Source: CALOCN01 sp942491735 (GTDB taxonomy: Bacteria > Eisenbacteria > RBG-16-71-46 > JABDJR01). From it: a DNA stretch of 64,000 bases. Below are positions 33,131 to 43,859 of this stretch, one piece after another. Below the pieces are notes generated by a model. The model saw only the letters and a program-made list of their open reading frames with translations. It was not told the DNA's origin and ran no database searches. The stretch is taken from contig CALOCN010000001.1 in assembly GCA_942491735.1 (NCBI GenBank), forward strand, positions 868,001-932,000. Reading direction: 5' to 3'. The stretch's first letter is position 1; every line of letters starts with the position of its first letter. A program made the position numbers and the translations under genes.

Positions 33131-33136
33131 TACGCT
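33131..33136 (+). promoter_or_regulatory. -10 box of a leaderless gene (TACGCT)
   Basis: TACGCT ends 6 nt before the ATG at 33143, and no ribosome-binding site is visible. Confidence 0.45.
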
Positions 33137-33142
33137 CTGCCT

Positions 33143-35392
33143 ATGGCGGAACCGGCGATCCAGTTGCCCGTTGAGGGCATGACATGCGCTTCGTGCGCGG
33201 CGAGCATCGAGAAGGGACTCTCGGCGTTGCCGGGGGTCACTGCGGCCTCGGTCAACTTTGCCACCCGGGAAGCCCGGGTGGAGGGCACCCCCGAGGGCGG
33301 TTTGCTGAGCCTGGTCGACACGGTGCGCCAGCTCGGCTTCGACGTCCCCCAGGCGGACGAGCTCCTGGCCGGTCGGGGGACGCGGGATCAGACCGTGGCC
33401 GTGGAGCATGGCGAGTCCCTTCGATGGCGCCGACGGTTCCTGCTCAGCGCGCTCCTCACCCTGCCCCTGGTGCTGGAAATGGCGCGTCACTGGATTCCCG
33501 GCGCGCGGAACTGGCCGGCCAACACGGTGCACTGGGTGCTGCTGGTACTGGCGACTCCCGTGTACCTGATCGCCGGGGCGCCGTTCCACCGGGCAGCCCT
33601 GGGCGGGTTGCGGCATCGCGTGCTCGACATGAACACGCTGGTCTCGGTGGGTACCACCGCGGCGTTCCTCTACAGCGTGGTCGCCACCCTGGCCCCGGGA
33701 TGGATCGCCGGGCAGGGCGGTTCACCCGGCGTGTACTTCGACACCACCGCCACCATCATCACCCTGGTCCTGTTGGGACGCTGGTTGGAGGCGCGGGCCC
33801 GCGAGCGCACGCGCGCCGCCATGCACGGGCTGCTCTCGTTGCAGCCCGAGACCGCGACCCGGTTGGATGAAGCCGGCGACGCAACGGTGCCCCTCGGTGA
33901 GATCCAGGTGGGGGATCGGGTCCGCATCAAGCCGGGCGAACGGGTTCCGGTGGACGGGCGCATTGCGGAGGGGCGCACCGAGATCGACGAGTCGATGATC
34001 ACCGGTGAACCCATCCCCGTGTCCAAGGACGCGCAGGACCTGGTGGTCGCGGGGAGCCTCAACGGATCGGGTGGGGTGGTGGTGCAGGTGACCCGGGTGG
34101 GCAAGGACACCACCCTGGCCCGGATCGTCCGCATGGTGCGCGAAGCGCAGGGACGCAAGGCGCCCATCCAGCGTTTGGCGGATCGGGTGGCGTCGGTGTT
34201 CGTGCCGGTGGTCTTCGTGGTGGCCGCGCTGACCCTGGTTGCCTGGCTTGTCCTTGACCCCTCGCATTCGTTGGCCCGCGCCCTGGTGCCGGCGGTGTCG
34301 GTGCTGATCATTGCCTGTCCCTGTGCCCTGGGCCTGGCCACGCCGGCCGCGGTCATGGTGGGGACCGGCGTGGGGGCCCGGCACGGCATCCTGTTCAAGG
34401 GCGCGGACGTCCTGGAACGGGCCGGCCGAGCGGATGTGGTGCTGCTGGATAAGACCGGCACCGTGACCCGGGGGCGTCCGGCGTTGGCCCACGTCCTTGC
34501 CGATCCCTCGTTGGGAGAGGACGGCGCCCTGGCCCTGGCCGCGTCGGTGGAACGGGGATCCGAACATCCCTTGGGTCGGGCCGTGACCGAGGCCGCCCAG
34601 GAACGGGGTCTCGACATTCCCCAGGCGCGTCTCTTCAAGGCCGAGCCGGGTCGCGGGGTGATTGCCACCGTGGATCGGAAGAACGTGCGGGTGGGAACCG
34701 AGATCTATCTTCGGGACGCCGGCGTGGACCTGGGGGACTGGCCGGAACGGGCGACCTCCCTCGCCGGGGAAGGACTCACTCCCGGCTTTCTCGCCGTGGA
34801 CGACCGCGCGGTGGCCATACTTGCCTTCGCGGACCCCATCAAGGAGGAGTCGGCCGAGGCGGTGGATGCGCTGCGGGCGCTGGGGCTCACTCCGTGGCTG
34901 GTCACCGGGGACCGACCCGAGACCGCGAACGTCGTCGCGCAACAGCTTGGCATCACCTGCACCCACGCCGGGACGCTTCCCGCAGACAAGGCGGCCCTGG
35001 TGCAGACCGCGCAGCGGGATGGGCACGTGGTCATTCTGGTCGGGGACGGGGTCAACGACGCCCCGGCTCTGGCCCAGGCGGATGTGGGCATGGCCCTGGG
35101 CACCGGAACCGACGTGGCGCTGGAGACCGCGCCGGTGGCCCTGCTCGCCCACGACCTGCGTGCGGTACCGGCGGCGGTGCGGCTCAGCCGCCAGACCCTG
35201 CGAATCATCCGGCAGAACCTGGTCTGGGCCTTCGGCTACAACGTGATCGGGATTCCCCTGGCCGCCGGGCTCTTCACGCCCCTCCTCGGCTGGCAGCTCA
35301 ACCCCATGTTCGCCGCCGCGGCCATGGCGCTTTCCAGCGTCTCGGTGCTTGCCAACTCGCTGCGACTGAAGAGCTACGACCCATGGCGCTGA
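33143..35392 (+). CDS. copA: Cu+-exporting P1B-type ATPase
   Basis: A 749-residue heavy-metal pump. The N-terminal HMA domain has the metal-binding GMTCASC (residues 12-18). The transmembrane metal site is CPC (about 392), typical of Cu+ transporters, and the C-terminal helices carry YN and MxxSSVSVxxNSLRL, the copper-specific signature. Catalytic motifs are complete: TGEPIP (about 290), DKTGT (about 437, phospho-Asp), SEHPLG (about 474), TGDR and GDGVNDAP (about 633). It should export Cu+ from the cytoplasm. No CueR/CsoR regulator or CopZ chaperone lies beside it. Its stop overlaps the alpha/beta hydrolase start by 10 nt, so the two are translated from one transcript. Confidence 0.93.
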   Translation: MAEPAIQLPVEGMTCASCAASIEKGLSALPGVTAASVNFATREARVEGTPEGGLLSLVDTVRQLGFDVPQADELLAGRGTRDQTVAVEHGESLRWRRRFLLSALLTLPLVLEMARHWIPGARNWPANTVHWVLLVLATPVYLIAGAPFHRAALGGLRHRVLDMNTLVSVGTTAAFLYSVVATLAPGWIAGQGGSPGVYFDTTATIITLVLLGRWLEARARERTRAAMHGLLSLQPETATRLDEAGDATVPLGEIQVGDRVRIKPGERVPVDGRIAEGRTEIDESMITGEPIPVSKDAQDLVVAGSLNGSGGVVVQVTRVGKDTTLARIVRMVREAQGRKAPIQRLADRVASVFVPVVFVVAALTLVAWLVLDPSHSLARALVPAVSVLIIACPCALGLATPAAVMVGTGVGARHGILFKGADVLERAGRADVVLLDKTGTVTRGRPALAHVLADPSLGEDGALALAASVERGSEHPLGRAVTEAAQERGLDIPQARLFKAEPGRGVIATVDRKNVRVGTEIYLRDAGVDLGDWPERATSLAGEGLTPGFLAVDDRAVAILAFADPIKEESAEAVDALRALGLTPWLVTGDRPETANVVAQQLGITCTHAGTLPADKAALVQTAQRDGHVVILVGDGVNDAPALAQADVGMALGTGTDVALETAPVALLAHDLRAVPAAVRLSRQTLRIIRQNLVWAFGYNVIGIPLAAGLFTPLLGWQLNPMFAAAAMALSSVSVLANSLRLKSYDPWR

Positions 35393-36378
35393 TCCCAAGG
35401 GGGTTGCTGCTGGTCGCGCTTCTGCTGAGCGCGCGCGGGGCGTGGGCCCAGGACATCGTGGAACACTACGAACCGGTCTCGGGGTTTCTCCGCATTGGTC
35501 CCGAACCGGATCGGATGATTCCCATGGTGGACAAGGGGCTGACCGCGGTCATTCCGGAGGGGGAAATCCGCGGGGTGGCCGTGTTCTTCCAGCGCCAGCG
35601 GTTCGATGTGCGACCCTACGTGAAGACGCCCGGGGACTTCGAGTACGAGGCGGCCGCACGCGGTGTGGCCACGGTGCACATCACCAGCGGCGACCCGCTC
35701 GACTTCTTCTTCGACGAAGCCAACCGGGTGGACGCCATTGTCCGGCTCCAGATTCTCCTGGAGGCAAGGAAGCTGCGCCGGGTGCCGGTCCTGTTCCTGG
35801 GCATGTCGCTGGGGGGAACGCGCGCCCTCAAGCTCGCCACCTACCTGGAAGCGGAGGGGGGCCGGTTCTGGCTGCGCCCCTCGGCCGCCGCGGTGGTGGA
35901 CGCACCGCTCGACATGATCCGGTTCCACGAGGCGGAAACCCGGGCGGCACGCGATTCCGTGCACTGGGCCGCGGCGGATGAGGGGCGATGGGTGACCTAC
36001 CTCATGGAGAACGCCCTGGGCGGCGGTCCGGTGGAGTTCCGGGACGCGTACGTGGACTACTCGCCCTTCACCTACTCCGCGCCCGGGGGTGGAAACGCAC
36101 GCTACCTTGGCGCCCTGCCGTTACGGGCCTACCACGAACCGGATGTGGATTGGTGGATCGCCGAACGCGGGAAGAGCTACTACCAGATGAACTCGATCGA
36201 TCTCGCCGCGTTGGTGGCGGCGCTGCACCTGGCCGGAAACGATCGAGCGGAACTGGTGACCACGCACCGGGCGCGCAAGGGCTACGAGGACGGCGCTTCG
36301 CCCCACACCTGGTCGATCGTCGACAATGCGGAGTTGCTGGACTGGTTTCTCGAGGTGACCCGGCCGGCCGAACGCTAG
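35383..36378 (+). CDS. Exported alpha/beta-hydrolase-fold protein
   Basis: A 331-residue protein with a signal peptide (MALIPRGLLLVALLLSARGAWA). The nucleophile elbow FLGMSLGGTRAL (about residue 145) supplies Ser; Asp in the central region and His in GASPHTWSIVDNAELLDWF (about 308) could complete the triad. The spacing suits an alpha/beta hydrolase with a cap inserted between 190 and 280. The substrate is unknown. It begins 10 nt before the copA stop, so it is coupled to the copper ATPase; the functional link is not obvious. It converges with the flavoprotein gene, with only 4 nt between stops. Confidence 0.75.
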   Translation: MALIPRGLLLVALLLSARGAWAQDIVEHYEPVSGFLRIGPEPDRMIPMVDKGLTAVIPEGEIRGVAVFFQRQRFDVRPYVKTPGDFEYEAAARGVATVHITSGDPLDFFFDEANRVDAIVRLQILLEARKLRRVPVLFLGMSLGGTRALKLATYLEAEGGRFWLRPSAAAVVDAPLDMIRFHEAETRAARDSVHWAAADEGRWVTYLMENALGGGPVEFRDAYVDYSPFTYSAPGGGNARYLGALPLRAYHEPDVDWWIAERGKSYYQMNSIDLAALVAALHLAGNDRAELVTTHRARKGYEDGASPHTWSIVDNAELLDWFLEVTRPAER

Positions 36379-36382
36379 GACG

Positions 36383-37966
36383 CTACGGCGTTTCGCTGCG
36401 CGTCGCGATCCGCTCGGCCGCCCGCATCCCGTCCGACGCGCTGGACATGATCCCCCCGGCAAACCCCGCGCCTTCCCCCACCGGGTAGAGCCCGGCCACG
36501 TTCACCGATTGGTAGGTGTGCGTGTCCCGCAGGATGCGCACCGGGGACGAGGTCCGGGTTTCCACTCCGATCAACACGCCCTCGTTGCCGTCATACCCCG
36601 CGACCTGCTTGCCGAAGTGACGCATCCCCCGCTGCATGATGGCGACCACCGTGGGGGGAAGGATCGAGGTCAGGTTGCCTCCCACCACGCCCCGGCGGTA
36701 CGAGGTTTCGAAGTCCCCGCTGGATGCCTTGCCGGCCAGGAAATCCGGGATGCGCTGGGCCGGGGCCACGTGGCCGCCGCCCCCCGCATTGTAGGCGGCC
36801 ACTTCCAGGCGGCGCTGGAACTCCAGACCGGCCAGGGGTCCTTCGGCGCCGAAGTCTTCCGGCTTCACCGTGGCCACCACGGCGGCGTTGCCAAACCGGT
36901 CGGCGCGATGGCTGTAGGACATGCCGTTGACGGTGAGCCCGTCCGGCTCGGTACCCGCGGCCACGATCTCCCCGCCGGGACACATGCAAAAGGTGTAGGA
37001 CGCGCGGTCCTTGGCCTTGTCGTTGAACGAGAGCATGTAGTCCGCGGCGTGGTGCTCCGGCGTGGCGGTCCCCAGTTGGGCCAGGTTGATGAGGGTCTGC
37101 GGGTGCTCCGCGCGCGCCCCCACCGCGAAGGGACGCGCCTCCATGGCGACCCCGTGTCGCTCCAGCATGCGATAGACGTCCCGGGCGCTGTGACCGGTGC
37201 CCAGGAAGACCGCGTCGGTCTCGATGGTGGTGTCGCCGGTGACCACCCCCCGGATGCGGCCGTCCGCGATGACCAGATCGTCCAGCCGGTGCTCGAACCG
37301 CACCTCCACCCCATGCTCGGCGAGGCGTTCGTGCAGGCTGAGCAGGGCCCGGCTCAGCCGGTTGGTGCCCAGGTGCGGGCGCCCCGCGGTGAGGATGTCC
37401 TTGGCCTCGGCCAGTTCCGCGAAGACGGAGAGAATGCGATCGTTGCGGGGGTCGTTGCGGCGGGTGTAGAGCTTGCCGTCGCTGAAGGTCCCCGCGCCGC
37501 CGTCGCCGAACACCACGTTGGACTCGGGGTTCAGCTCGCCCCGGCGCCAGTAGGCGTTGACGTCCTTCCAGCGCGGACGCACCGGCTTCCCCCGCTCCAG
37601 CACGATGGGCCGGTAGCCCTTCTCGATGAGGGCCAGGGTGAGAAACAGCCCCGCCGGACCGGTCCCCACCACCACCGGTTGGGACCCGAGTCGCACCTGG
37701 GGTCCTCCGTAGGCGTCCCGCTTGCCCGAGCGTTCCTCGAACACCTGGGGATCGCCCGCGAACCGCCGCAGGAGCTTTTCCGCGTCGGTGACGGTGATGG
37801 CCACGTTGATCACGCGCACCGGACGGGAGCTGCGGGAGTCGACGGACTCCCGCACGATGTTCAGGGAGAGGATCGCGTCCTGGGCAATGCCCAACCGCTT
37901 GGCCACGGTGCGGCGCAGGGGCTCCTCGCGGGAGCGTTGGCGGATGTTGTTGACGCGTATTTTCAT
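36383..37966 (-). CDS. FAD-dependent dehydrogenase of the COG2509 type
   Basis: A 527-residue flavoprotein. An N-terminal domain of about 90 residues (MKIRVNNIRQRS to VTDAEKLLRRF) precedes the FAD-binding Rossmann motif VVVGTGPAGLFLTLALIEKG (about 97-117). Further family stretches include NVVFGDGGAGTFSDGKL, HLGTNRLSRAL, FCMCPGGEIVAAGTEP and the C-terminal LYPVGEGAGFAGGIMSSASDG. This is the conserved but uncharacterised FAD-dependent oxidoreductase family of COG2509. Cytoplasmic location is likely (no signal). Substrate unknown. It is divergent from the coiled-coil gene at 38072. Confidence 0.85.
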   Translation of the reverse strand: MKIRVNNIRQRSREEPLRRTVAKRLGIAQDAILSLNIVRESVDSRSSRPVRVINVAITVTDAEKLLRRFAGDPQVFEERSGKRDAYGGPQVRLGSQPVVVGTGPAGLFLTLALIEKGYRPIVLERGKPVRPRWKDVNAYWRRGELNPESNVVFGDGGAGTFSDGKLYTRRNDPRNDRILSVFAELAEAKDILTAGRPHLGTNRLSRALLSLHERLAEHGVEVRFEHRLDDLVIADGRIRGVVTGDTTIETDAVFLGTGHSARDVYRMLERHGVAMEARPFAVGARAEHPQTLINLAQLGTATPEHHAADYMLSFNDKAKDRASYTFCMCPGGEIVAAGTEPDGLTVNGMSYSHRADRFGNAAVVATVKPEDFGAEGPLAGLEFQRRLEVAAYNAGGGGHVAPAQRIPDFLAGKASSGDFETSYRRGVVGGNLTSILPPTVVAIMQRGMRHFGKQVAGYDGNEGVLIGVETRTSSPVRILRDTHTYQSVNVAGLYPVGEGAGFAGGIMSSASDGMRAAERIATRSETP

Positions 37967-38059
37967 TTATTGGGTCGGGCCGGGGGTTCATTCCGGAAGC
38001 CGAGGTGTGGAGCATAGTGTACTTCGTTCCGGACGGCAGTCCCAGCCCGGACCACGGTG

Positions 38060-38065
38060 TACACT
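38060..38065 (+). promoter_or_regulatory. -10 box of a leaderless gene (TACACT)
   Basis: TACACT ends 6 nt before the ATG at 38072; no ribosome-binding site is present. It supports 38072 over a GTG at 38057, which would lie upstream of the box. Confidence 0.5.
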
Positions 38066-38071
38066 CAGCCC

Positions 38072-39322
38072 ATGCCCCCGGATAAGACCTTCCCCAAACT
38101 CGCCCTGGCCGAGGCCGTGCGCACCTACGCCGTCACCAACGACGTGCGCCGGCTGGCTTCACGGGTGCGCGCGGAGAAGAAGGGGGTGCGGATGGCCAGC
38201 GTCTCGGTGGCCGAGGTGGCCGGGCTCATCGCCGACAAGGCGGAGGATCACAGCGAGGCGCGTCGGTTGGTGCTCAAGACCCTGCGCCGGGCGTTCCAGG
38301 CCGAGGGATCCCTGGATGGGCGTGATCCCCGGGCGATCCAGGAGGAAATCGGCGCGTTCGAGACCCTGGGGCCCCGGGAACGGGCGGCCTGGACCGTGCG
38401 ACTGCTCTCGGACCCCCGCCCCCAGGTGTGGGCGCTTGCCGAACGCATCGAGGCCACGGTGATGGGGGCCGGGATCGCCAAGGAACTGCAAAGCGAGCTC
38501 GACACCACGCGCAAGGGCAAGGAAAAGCGGGAGCGCGAGCTGATGGAGAAGACCCAGACGCTGCGCAAGCTGGAAACGACCTCCAATCACCAGGCCGAGT
38601 CGTTGGAGTTGGCCCGCCGCGATGTGCAACGGTTGCGCGAGGAGCTGGCCGCGGAACGGGAACGACGCATCCAGGCCGAACGCACCGCGGCCGACGTGCG
38701 GGCGCGTCATCGTCGTCGCCGGGCCGAGGTCGACGAACGCCGCAGCGAGGTGCTGGACCTGCGCCGCGCGTTGCAGGTGCGCGAGACGGGCGCCACCACC
38801 CGCGAGGTGCGCGACCGCCAGAGCGAGTTGGAACAGCTGCGCGAACGCTATCAGGAACTCAATCGGGACTACGCCGCGCTGCGGGCCACCCTGCGTGCGC
38901 TCGAGGAGCGCCTGGAGGAAGCGTGGGAGGCGGGGCAGCTGGAGGAGAAGCACCTCAAGCCGCTGCACCCGGACGCGTCGCTGGTGGTGGAGCCCCCGCT
39001 CGAGACCGACGACGCCCCGGCCCGGGCCAAGGTTCGCATGCCCACGGTGCCGCATCACTGGCCCGGGGGAGAGGAGCGGTTCGTCCGGTTCCTGGAACGG
39101 TTGGCTCGCTCTCCCTACGTGACCCGGGTTCGCCCCCGCCGCTTCCAACCGGTTCCGGACCACGGCCTGCGGTTCGTCACCGACGAAGGCGACCTGGTGG
39201 CGCGGGTGTCGGACGGCGACTACGCGGCCGAGGTCCTGGTCATCACCACCGCGGTGCACCGGGGACAGGGAGAGCACGTGCGGCGCTCGCTGGAGAGCGT
39301 TTACGAGGAGCACACGCTGTAA
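38072..39322 (+). CDS. Coiled-coil protein, unknown function
   Basis: A 416-residue cytoplasmic protein. Residues 1-135 are helical and basic (AEAVRTYAVTNDVRRLASRVRAEKKG). Residues about 140-300 form a long coiled coil with heptads rich in Arg, Glu and Leu (LARRDVQRLREELAAERERR). A compact C-terminal domain of about 100 residues follows (GEERFVRFLERLARSPYVTRVRPRRF to EVLVITTAVHRGQGEHVRRSLESVY). No family is recognised. The N-terminal helical domain and the coiled coil recall scaffold or nucleic-acid-associated proteins, but that is a guess. It is transcribed alone, divergent from the flavoprotein gene. Confidence 0.75.
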   Translation: MPPDKTFPKLALAEAVRTYAVTNDVRRLASRVRAEKKGVRMASVSVAEVAGLIADKAEDHSEARRLVLKTLRRAFQAEGSLDGRDPRAIQEEIGAFETLGPRERAAWTVRLLSDPRPQVWALAERIEATVMGAGIAKELQSELDTTRKGKEKRERELMEKTQTLRKLETTSNHQAESLELARRDVQRLREELAAERERRIQAERTAADVRARHRRRRAEVDERRSEVLDLRRALQVRETGATTREVRDRQSELEQLRERYQELNRDYAALRATLRALEERLEEAWEAGQLEEKHLKPLHPDASLVVEPPLETDDAPARAKVRMPTVPHHWPGGEERFVRFLERLARSPYVTRVRPRRFQPVPDHGLRFVTDEGDLVARVSDGDYAAEVLVITTAVHRGQGEHVRRSLESVYEEHTL

Positions 39323-39362
39323 CTTCGTGATACGCGAGCGGGATTACATCTGTAGTACTCCC

Positions 39363-39377
39363 GGTAGTATCACTACC
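39363..39377. promoter_or_regulatory. Inverted repeat upstream of the second HtrA gene
   Basis: GGTAGT-ATC-ACTACC is a perfect 6-bp dyad, and a related GTAGTACT half lies 10 nt before it. No T-run follows, so an operator for the protease gene is more likely than a terminator. Confidence 0.4.
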
Positions 39378-39485
39378 CTCGCCACGATTCGGCGACCCTC
39401 GAACTCATTAAGCCAAAACAAGACAACATCTTGAAAGCGCGATCCAGCGCGCCCGGTCCCGTCCGGCGCGATCAGGAGGAGCAGC

Positions 39486-40961
<1,476 letters not shown>

Positions 40962-40999
40962 GCCCGCAATCCGTCCCGGCAAGACAGGACATCCTTCAA

Positions 41000-41024
41000 G
41001 CGGGGCTCCCATGGGGGGCCCCGC
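41000..41024 (+). terminator. Terminator hairpin after the DegQ-like gene
   Basis: GCGGGGC and GCCCCGC pair over an 11-nt loop, followed by TCTCTCTAT. The tail overlaps the -10 box of the next gene. Confidence 0.7.
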
Positions 41025-41030
41025 TCTCTC

Positions 41031-41036
41031 TATACT
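41031..41036 (+). promoter_or_regulatory. -10 box of a leaderless gene (TATACT)
   Basis: TATACT ends 6 nt before the ATG at 41043. A terminator hairpin fills the sequence just upstream, so this promoter must start its transcript at or very near the ATG. Confidence 0.6.
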
Positions 41037-41042
41037 GGGACG

Positions 41043-42224
41043 ATGAACCCCACCTCCCGATCCCTCCTCGGCGCCGCCGCCCTGCTCAGCCTGGGGGGGA
41101 CCTGTGCACGGCCCGGGGTCAACAACGCTCCCGGGGCTCCGGCCAGCTGGCCCTACCCGGGCATCACGGCGAGCGTGGCGGTGCCCCCGGCGCTGCAGGG
41201 CGTTCCGCTCTTTCTGGGTCGCTGGATGGCCCCCTCGGTTGAGGGGGAGTTGGCGTACCTGGAGGCCAGCGACCCCCGGTTCCTCATCCAGCTTCCCTAC
41301 GACGATCCCCGGGTCCTGCGGTTCTACGACTTTGGCCCGCGCACCGCGGTGGAGAACGCGCGGTTCGGGCCGGGAGGCGGGCGCGCGGTCGTCGTCGCAA
41401 TCGTCACCTCCCAGTACTCGGGCATCGGCGTGGAGTCCCGGGCCCTGCTGGAGCTGGACCTCAACTCCAACCTGCTCCTGGACGCCTTCCCGCTGAGCCG
41501 GGCCGCCATCGCCCGGGGCTTCGTCTTCGACGGCCGGCGGCGCGTGGCCTACCTCCTGGAAGACAGCGGCGAGGGGACGGGTGCGCTGATCCAGTTCAAC
41601 CTCTACTCCGGGAATGTCTCCCACAGCATCGATGTCGGCAACGTCCCGGCCGGGGTCGACCGCAAGGGTCTGGTCATGGATCGCAACGAGGAGCTGCTCT
41701 TCTGTCTGAGCGGCGGGCTCAACGTGCGCCATGACTTCCAGCCGGTGGACGTCCAGGCCGAGGTGCGCGCTCCGGAAGTGCTGATCCTGGGGGCCGACAC
41801 CCTGGGCGTGGTGGGACACATTCCCCTCGGCGCGCTGGGAGAACCCCGGGTCCTGGAGTACGACCCGCAGTCCGATCGGGTGGCGGTGCTGGTGTCCGGT
41901 GAGTCCCACAGCCGGGTGGTGGTGATCGACCCGCGGTTCCTGGATGTCCGGGCCGTTCTGGAACTCCCCGAATACGCCACCGACCTCACCCTGGTCGGCG
42001 GCTACGGTTTCGCGGCCGGGGCCAACGGCCTCTATCTCGTGGACCTCACCCTGGAGACCCTGGGGCGTATCCCGGTCAGCCTCGGCGCCACCGGCGAGCT
42101 CTCCATCGCGGGTGATCTCTCGACCGCCCTGGTCCAGTTCGAGTCTTCGGTTATCGGCGGCGGCGCGCCGGGTGTCGCCTCGGTGGAGCTCCAGACCGGA
42201 CGCGTTCTGGACGTATTGCAATAG
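41043..42224 (+). CDS. Exported beta-propeller-like protein, unknown function
   Basis: A 393-residue protein with a signal peptide (MNPTSRSLLGAAALLSLGGTCA). A Cys in GGTCARP could be lipidated, but Thr at -1 is unusual for a lipobox, so lipoprotein status is uncertain. The rest has repeated blade-like segments of about 45-50 residues (YDDPRVLRFYDFGPRT, YSGNVSHSIDVGNVPAG, LEYDPQSDRVAVLVSG, GLYLVDLTLETLGRIPVSLG), typical of a YncE-like WD/propeller fold. A ligand is not evident. The gene follows a terminator, has its own TATACT box and is probably leaderless. The next gene begins 7 nt after its stop. Confidence 0.75.
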   Translation: MNPTSRSLLGAAALLSLGGTCARPGVNNAPGAPASWPYPGITASVAVPPALQGVPLFLGRWMAPSVEGELAYLEASDPRFLIQLPYDDPRVLRFYDFGPRTAVENARFGPGGGRAVVVAIVTSQYSGIGVESRALLELDLNSNLLLDAFPLSRAAIARGFVFDGRRRVAYLLEDSGEGTGALIQFNLYSGNVSHSIDVGNVPAGVDRKGLVMDRNEELLFCLSGGLNVRHDFQPVDVQAEVRAPEVLILGADTLGVVGHIPLGALGEPRVLEYDPQSDRVAVLVSGESHSRVVVIDPRFLDVRAVLELPEYATDLTLVGGYGFAAGANGLYLVDLTLETLGRIPVSLGATGELSIAGDLSTALVQFESSVIGGGAPGVASVELQTGRVLDVLQ

Positions 42225-42231
42225 GAATCCC

Positions 42232-43212
42232 ATGACCCACCCTCTCCTGCAGAACCTGGATGATCTGGATGCCGCGCTCACCGAGGCGGGTCTCGACCCG
42301 GTTGCCCACCGGGGCGTGCTGGGCCACATCCGCGCCTACGCTCGTCGCTACGCCCACCTGGAAACCGAGCTGCTGGGCCACGTGTGGCTCAGCATTCCGG
42401 CCCATCTGATCCAGGACCCGGCGACCATTCCCGAGGATCCCCTGGCCGCGGCGGAAACGGCGGCCGAGCGGGAGCGCACGCGCATGGGGCTGGCCGGTCA
42501 CGAAGCCGGGGACATGATGGACCTGCTGGAGCACGAAGGGCTCAAGGTCTATCGCCCGGAGTTTCCCGCCGACAGCGCCCTGGAGGGACTGTTCCTTTTC
42601 GACGCCGAGGTGGGACCGCTCCTGGTGGTGGAGCGGACCCTGGAGCCGCTGGACGCGGACTATGTCTTTGCCCGGCTCTACGCCCACTACCTGCTGGACA
42701 ACGACCCGTATTGCATCCACCTCGCCCTGCGCCGCACGGAGAACGGCACCCCACCCGCCGACCTGCGCGCACACGCCTTCGCCGCCGCCTTCCTGGTCAG
42801 CCGTCAGGGGCTGACCGAGTACCTGGAGGCCTCCGGTCGCAAACCGGGGAGCCCCATGGACGCGGCGCTGATCGAGCAGCTCGCGGTGTACTTCGAGGTG
42901 GGGCACCGCACGTTGCTGGCGCGTCTGCTCGCCCTGGGGGCGCTGCAGCCGGACGCGGTACCCCCGCTCATGGAGTCGCTGCGGGGGGCGGTGGACCCGG
43001 CCAACCTCCGTCACGCCCCGGCCACGGTAGGGGAGCGCTTCTCCCGCCTGGCCCTGGAGGCCAACGCCCGGGACCTCCTGGATCTGGACACCCTGGCCGA
43101 GTACCTGGAAACCGATCGCGAGACCGCCGAGGGTCTCATCGCCCGCTTCCAGGTCGAACCGGATGTAGAAGAAGGAAGCGGGGACGGGATCGACGACGGG
43201 GATGCCGATTGA
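42232..43212 (+). CDS. Degenerate ImmA/IrrE-like protein (probable pseudoprotease)
   Basis: A 326-residue cytoplasmic protein, 7 nt after the preceding stop. Residues about 95-200 follow the order of ImmA/IrrE metallopeptidases: a strand region (FLFDAEVGPLLVVERTLEP), a helix that should carry HExxH, then HAFAAAFLVSRQGLTEYL, the usual second part of the domain. The zinc helix reads ARLYAHYLLDND where active relatives have AHELGHYLLH-like sequence, so the first His and the catalytic Glu are lost. The N-terminal 90 and C-terminal 100 residues are helical and not recognised. It is likely a binding or sensing module rather than a protease. Its stop overlaps the TTG start of the next gene. Confidence 0.6.
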   Translation: MTHPLLQNLDDLDAALTEAGLDPVAHRGVLGHIRAYARRYAHLETELLGHVWLSIPAHLIQDPATIPEDPLAAAETAAERERTRMGLAGHEAGDMMDLLEHEGLKVYRPEFPADSALEGLFLFDAEVGPLLVVERTLEPLDADYVFARLYAHYLLDNDPYCIHLALRRTENGTPPADLRAHAFAAAFLVSRQGLTEYLEASGRKPGSPMDAALIEQLAVYFEVGHRTLLARLLALGALQPDAVPPLMESLRGAVDPANLRHAPATVGERFSRLALEANARDLLDLDTLAEYLETDRETAEGLIARFQVEPDVEEGSGDGIDDGDAD

Positions 43213-43859
43213 GCCGCACCCTGCCTTGCCTGGACGGGCGTGAGCTTCCGGTCGGGAAGATCCTCGCGGTGGGGCGCAACTACGCCGCCCACGCCGCCGA
43301 GATGAACGCCCCGGCCGAGCCGGTGGTCTTCCTCAAGCCGCCGACCGCCCTGGTGCGACCCGGAGAGCCGGTGCCGCTCCCGCGCGACCGCGGCTCGGTG
43401 CATCATGAACTGGAAATCCTGGTCTGGCTCTCCGAGGGCGGCTCCCACCTGGACCCGGCCGCGGCGGCCCGGTGCGTGGGCGCCTACGGGCTGGGGCTGG
43501 ACCTCACCTTGCGGGACGTCCAGGCCCAGGCCAAGCAGTCCGGGGGGCCGTGGACCCTGGCCAAGGGGTTCGACGGGTCGCTCCCGGTGAGTTCCTTGGT
43601 TCCGGCCAGCGCCGTCCCGGACCCGTCCCGGTTGACCTTTGCTCTCACCAACCGCGGCGCGCCGCTGCAGCGGGGCCGCGCGTCGGACATGATGCGCGAC
43701 GCACCCCGGCTCATCTCCTGGATCTCGACCTGGATCACCTGGGAACCGGGAGACCTGCTCCTCACCGGCACGCCCGAGGGCGTGGGACCGGTCTCGCCGG
43801 GCGACACGGTGGTCATGACCCTCGATGGGCACCTGGAATCGACGGTTCGGTTCGTTTGA
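43209..43859 (+). CDS. Fumarylacetoacetate hydrolase-family enzyme (YcgM-like)
   Basis: A 216-residue protein whose TTG start at 43209 overlaps the preceding TGA (TTGA). Family features are KILAVGRNYAAHAAEM at the N terminus, FLKPPTALVRPGEPVPLP, the metal-binding HHELEILVWL (about 65), GYGLGLDLTLRDVQ-type sequence, and LLTGTPEGVGPVSPGD near the end. Length and motif order match the short acylpyruvase/oxaloacetate-tautomerase group that includes E. coli YcgM. It should act on small diketo-acids in the cytoplasm with Mg2+ or Mn2+. The exact substrate cannot be read from sequence. It is coupled to the degenerate ImmA-like gene. Confidence 0.87.
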   Translation: MSRTLPCLDGRELPVGKILAVGRNYAAHAAEMNAPAEPVVFLKPPTALVRPGEPVPLPRDRGSVHHELEILVWLSEGGSHLDPAAAARCVGAYGLGLDLTLRDVQAQAKQSGGPWTLAKGFDGSLPVSSLVPASAVPDPSRLTFALTNRGAPLQRGRASDMMRDAPRLISWISTWITWEPGDLLLTGTPEGVGPVSPGDTVVMTLDGHLESTVRFV

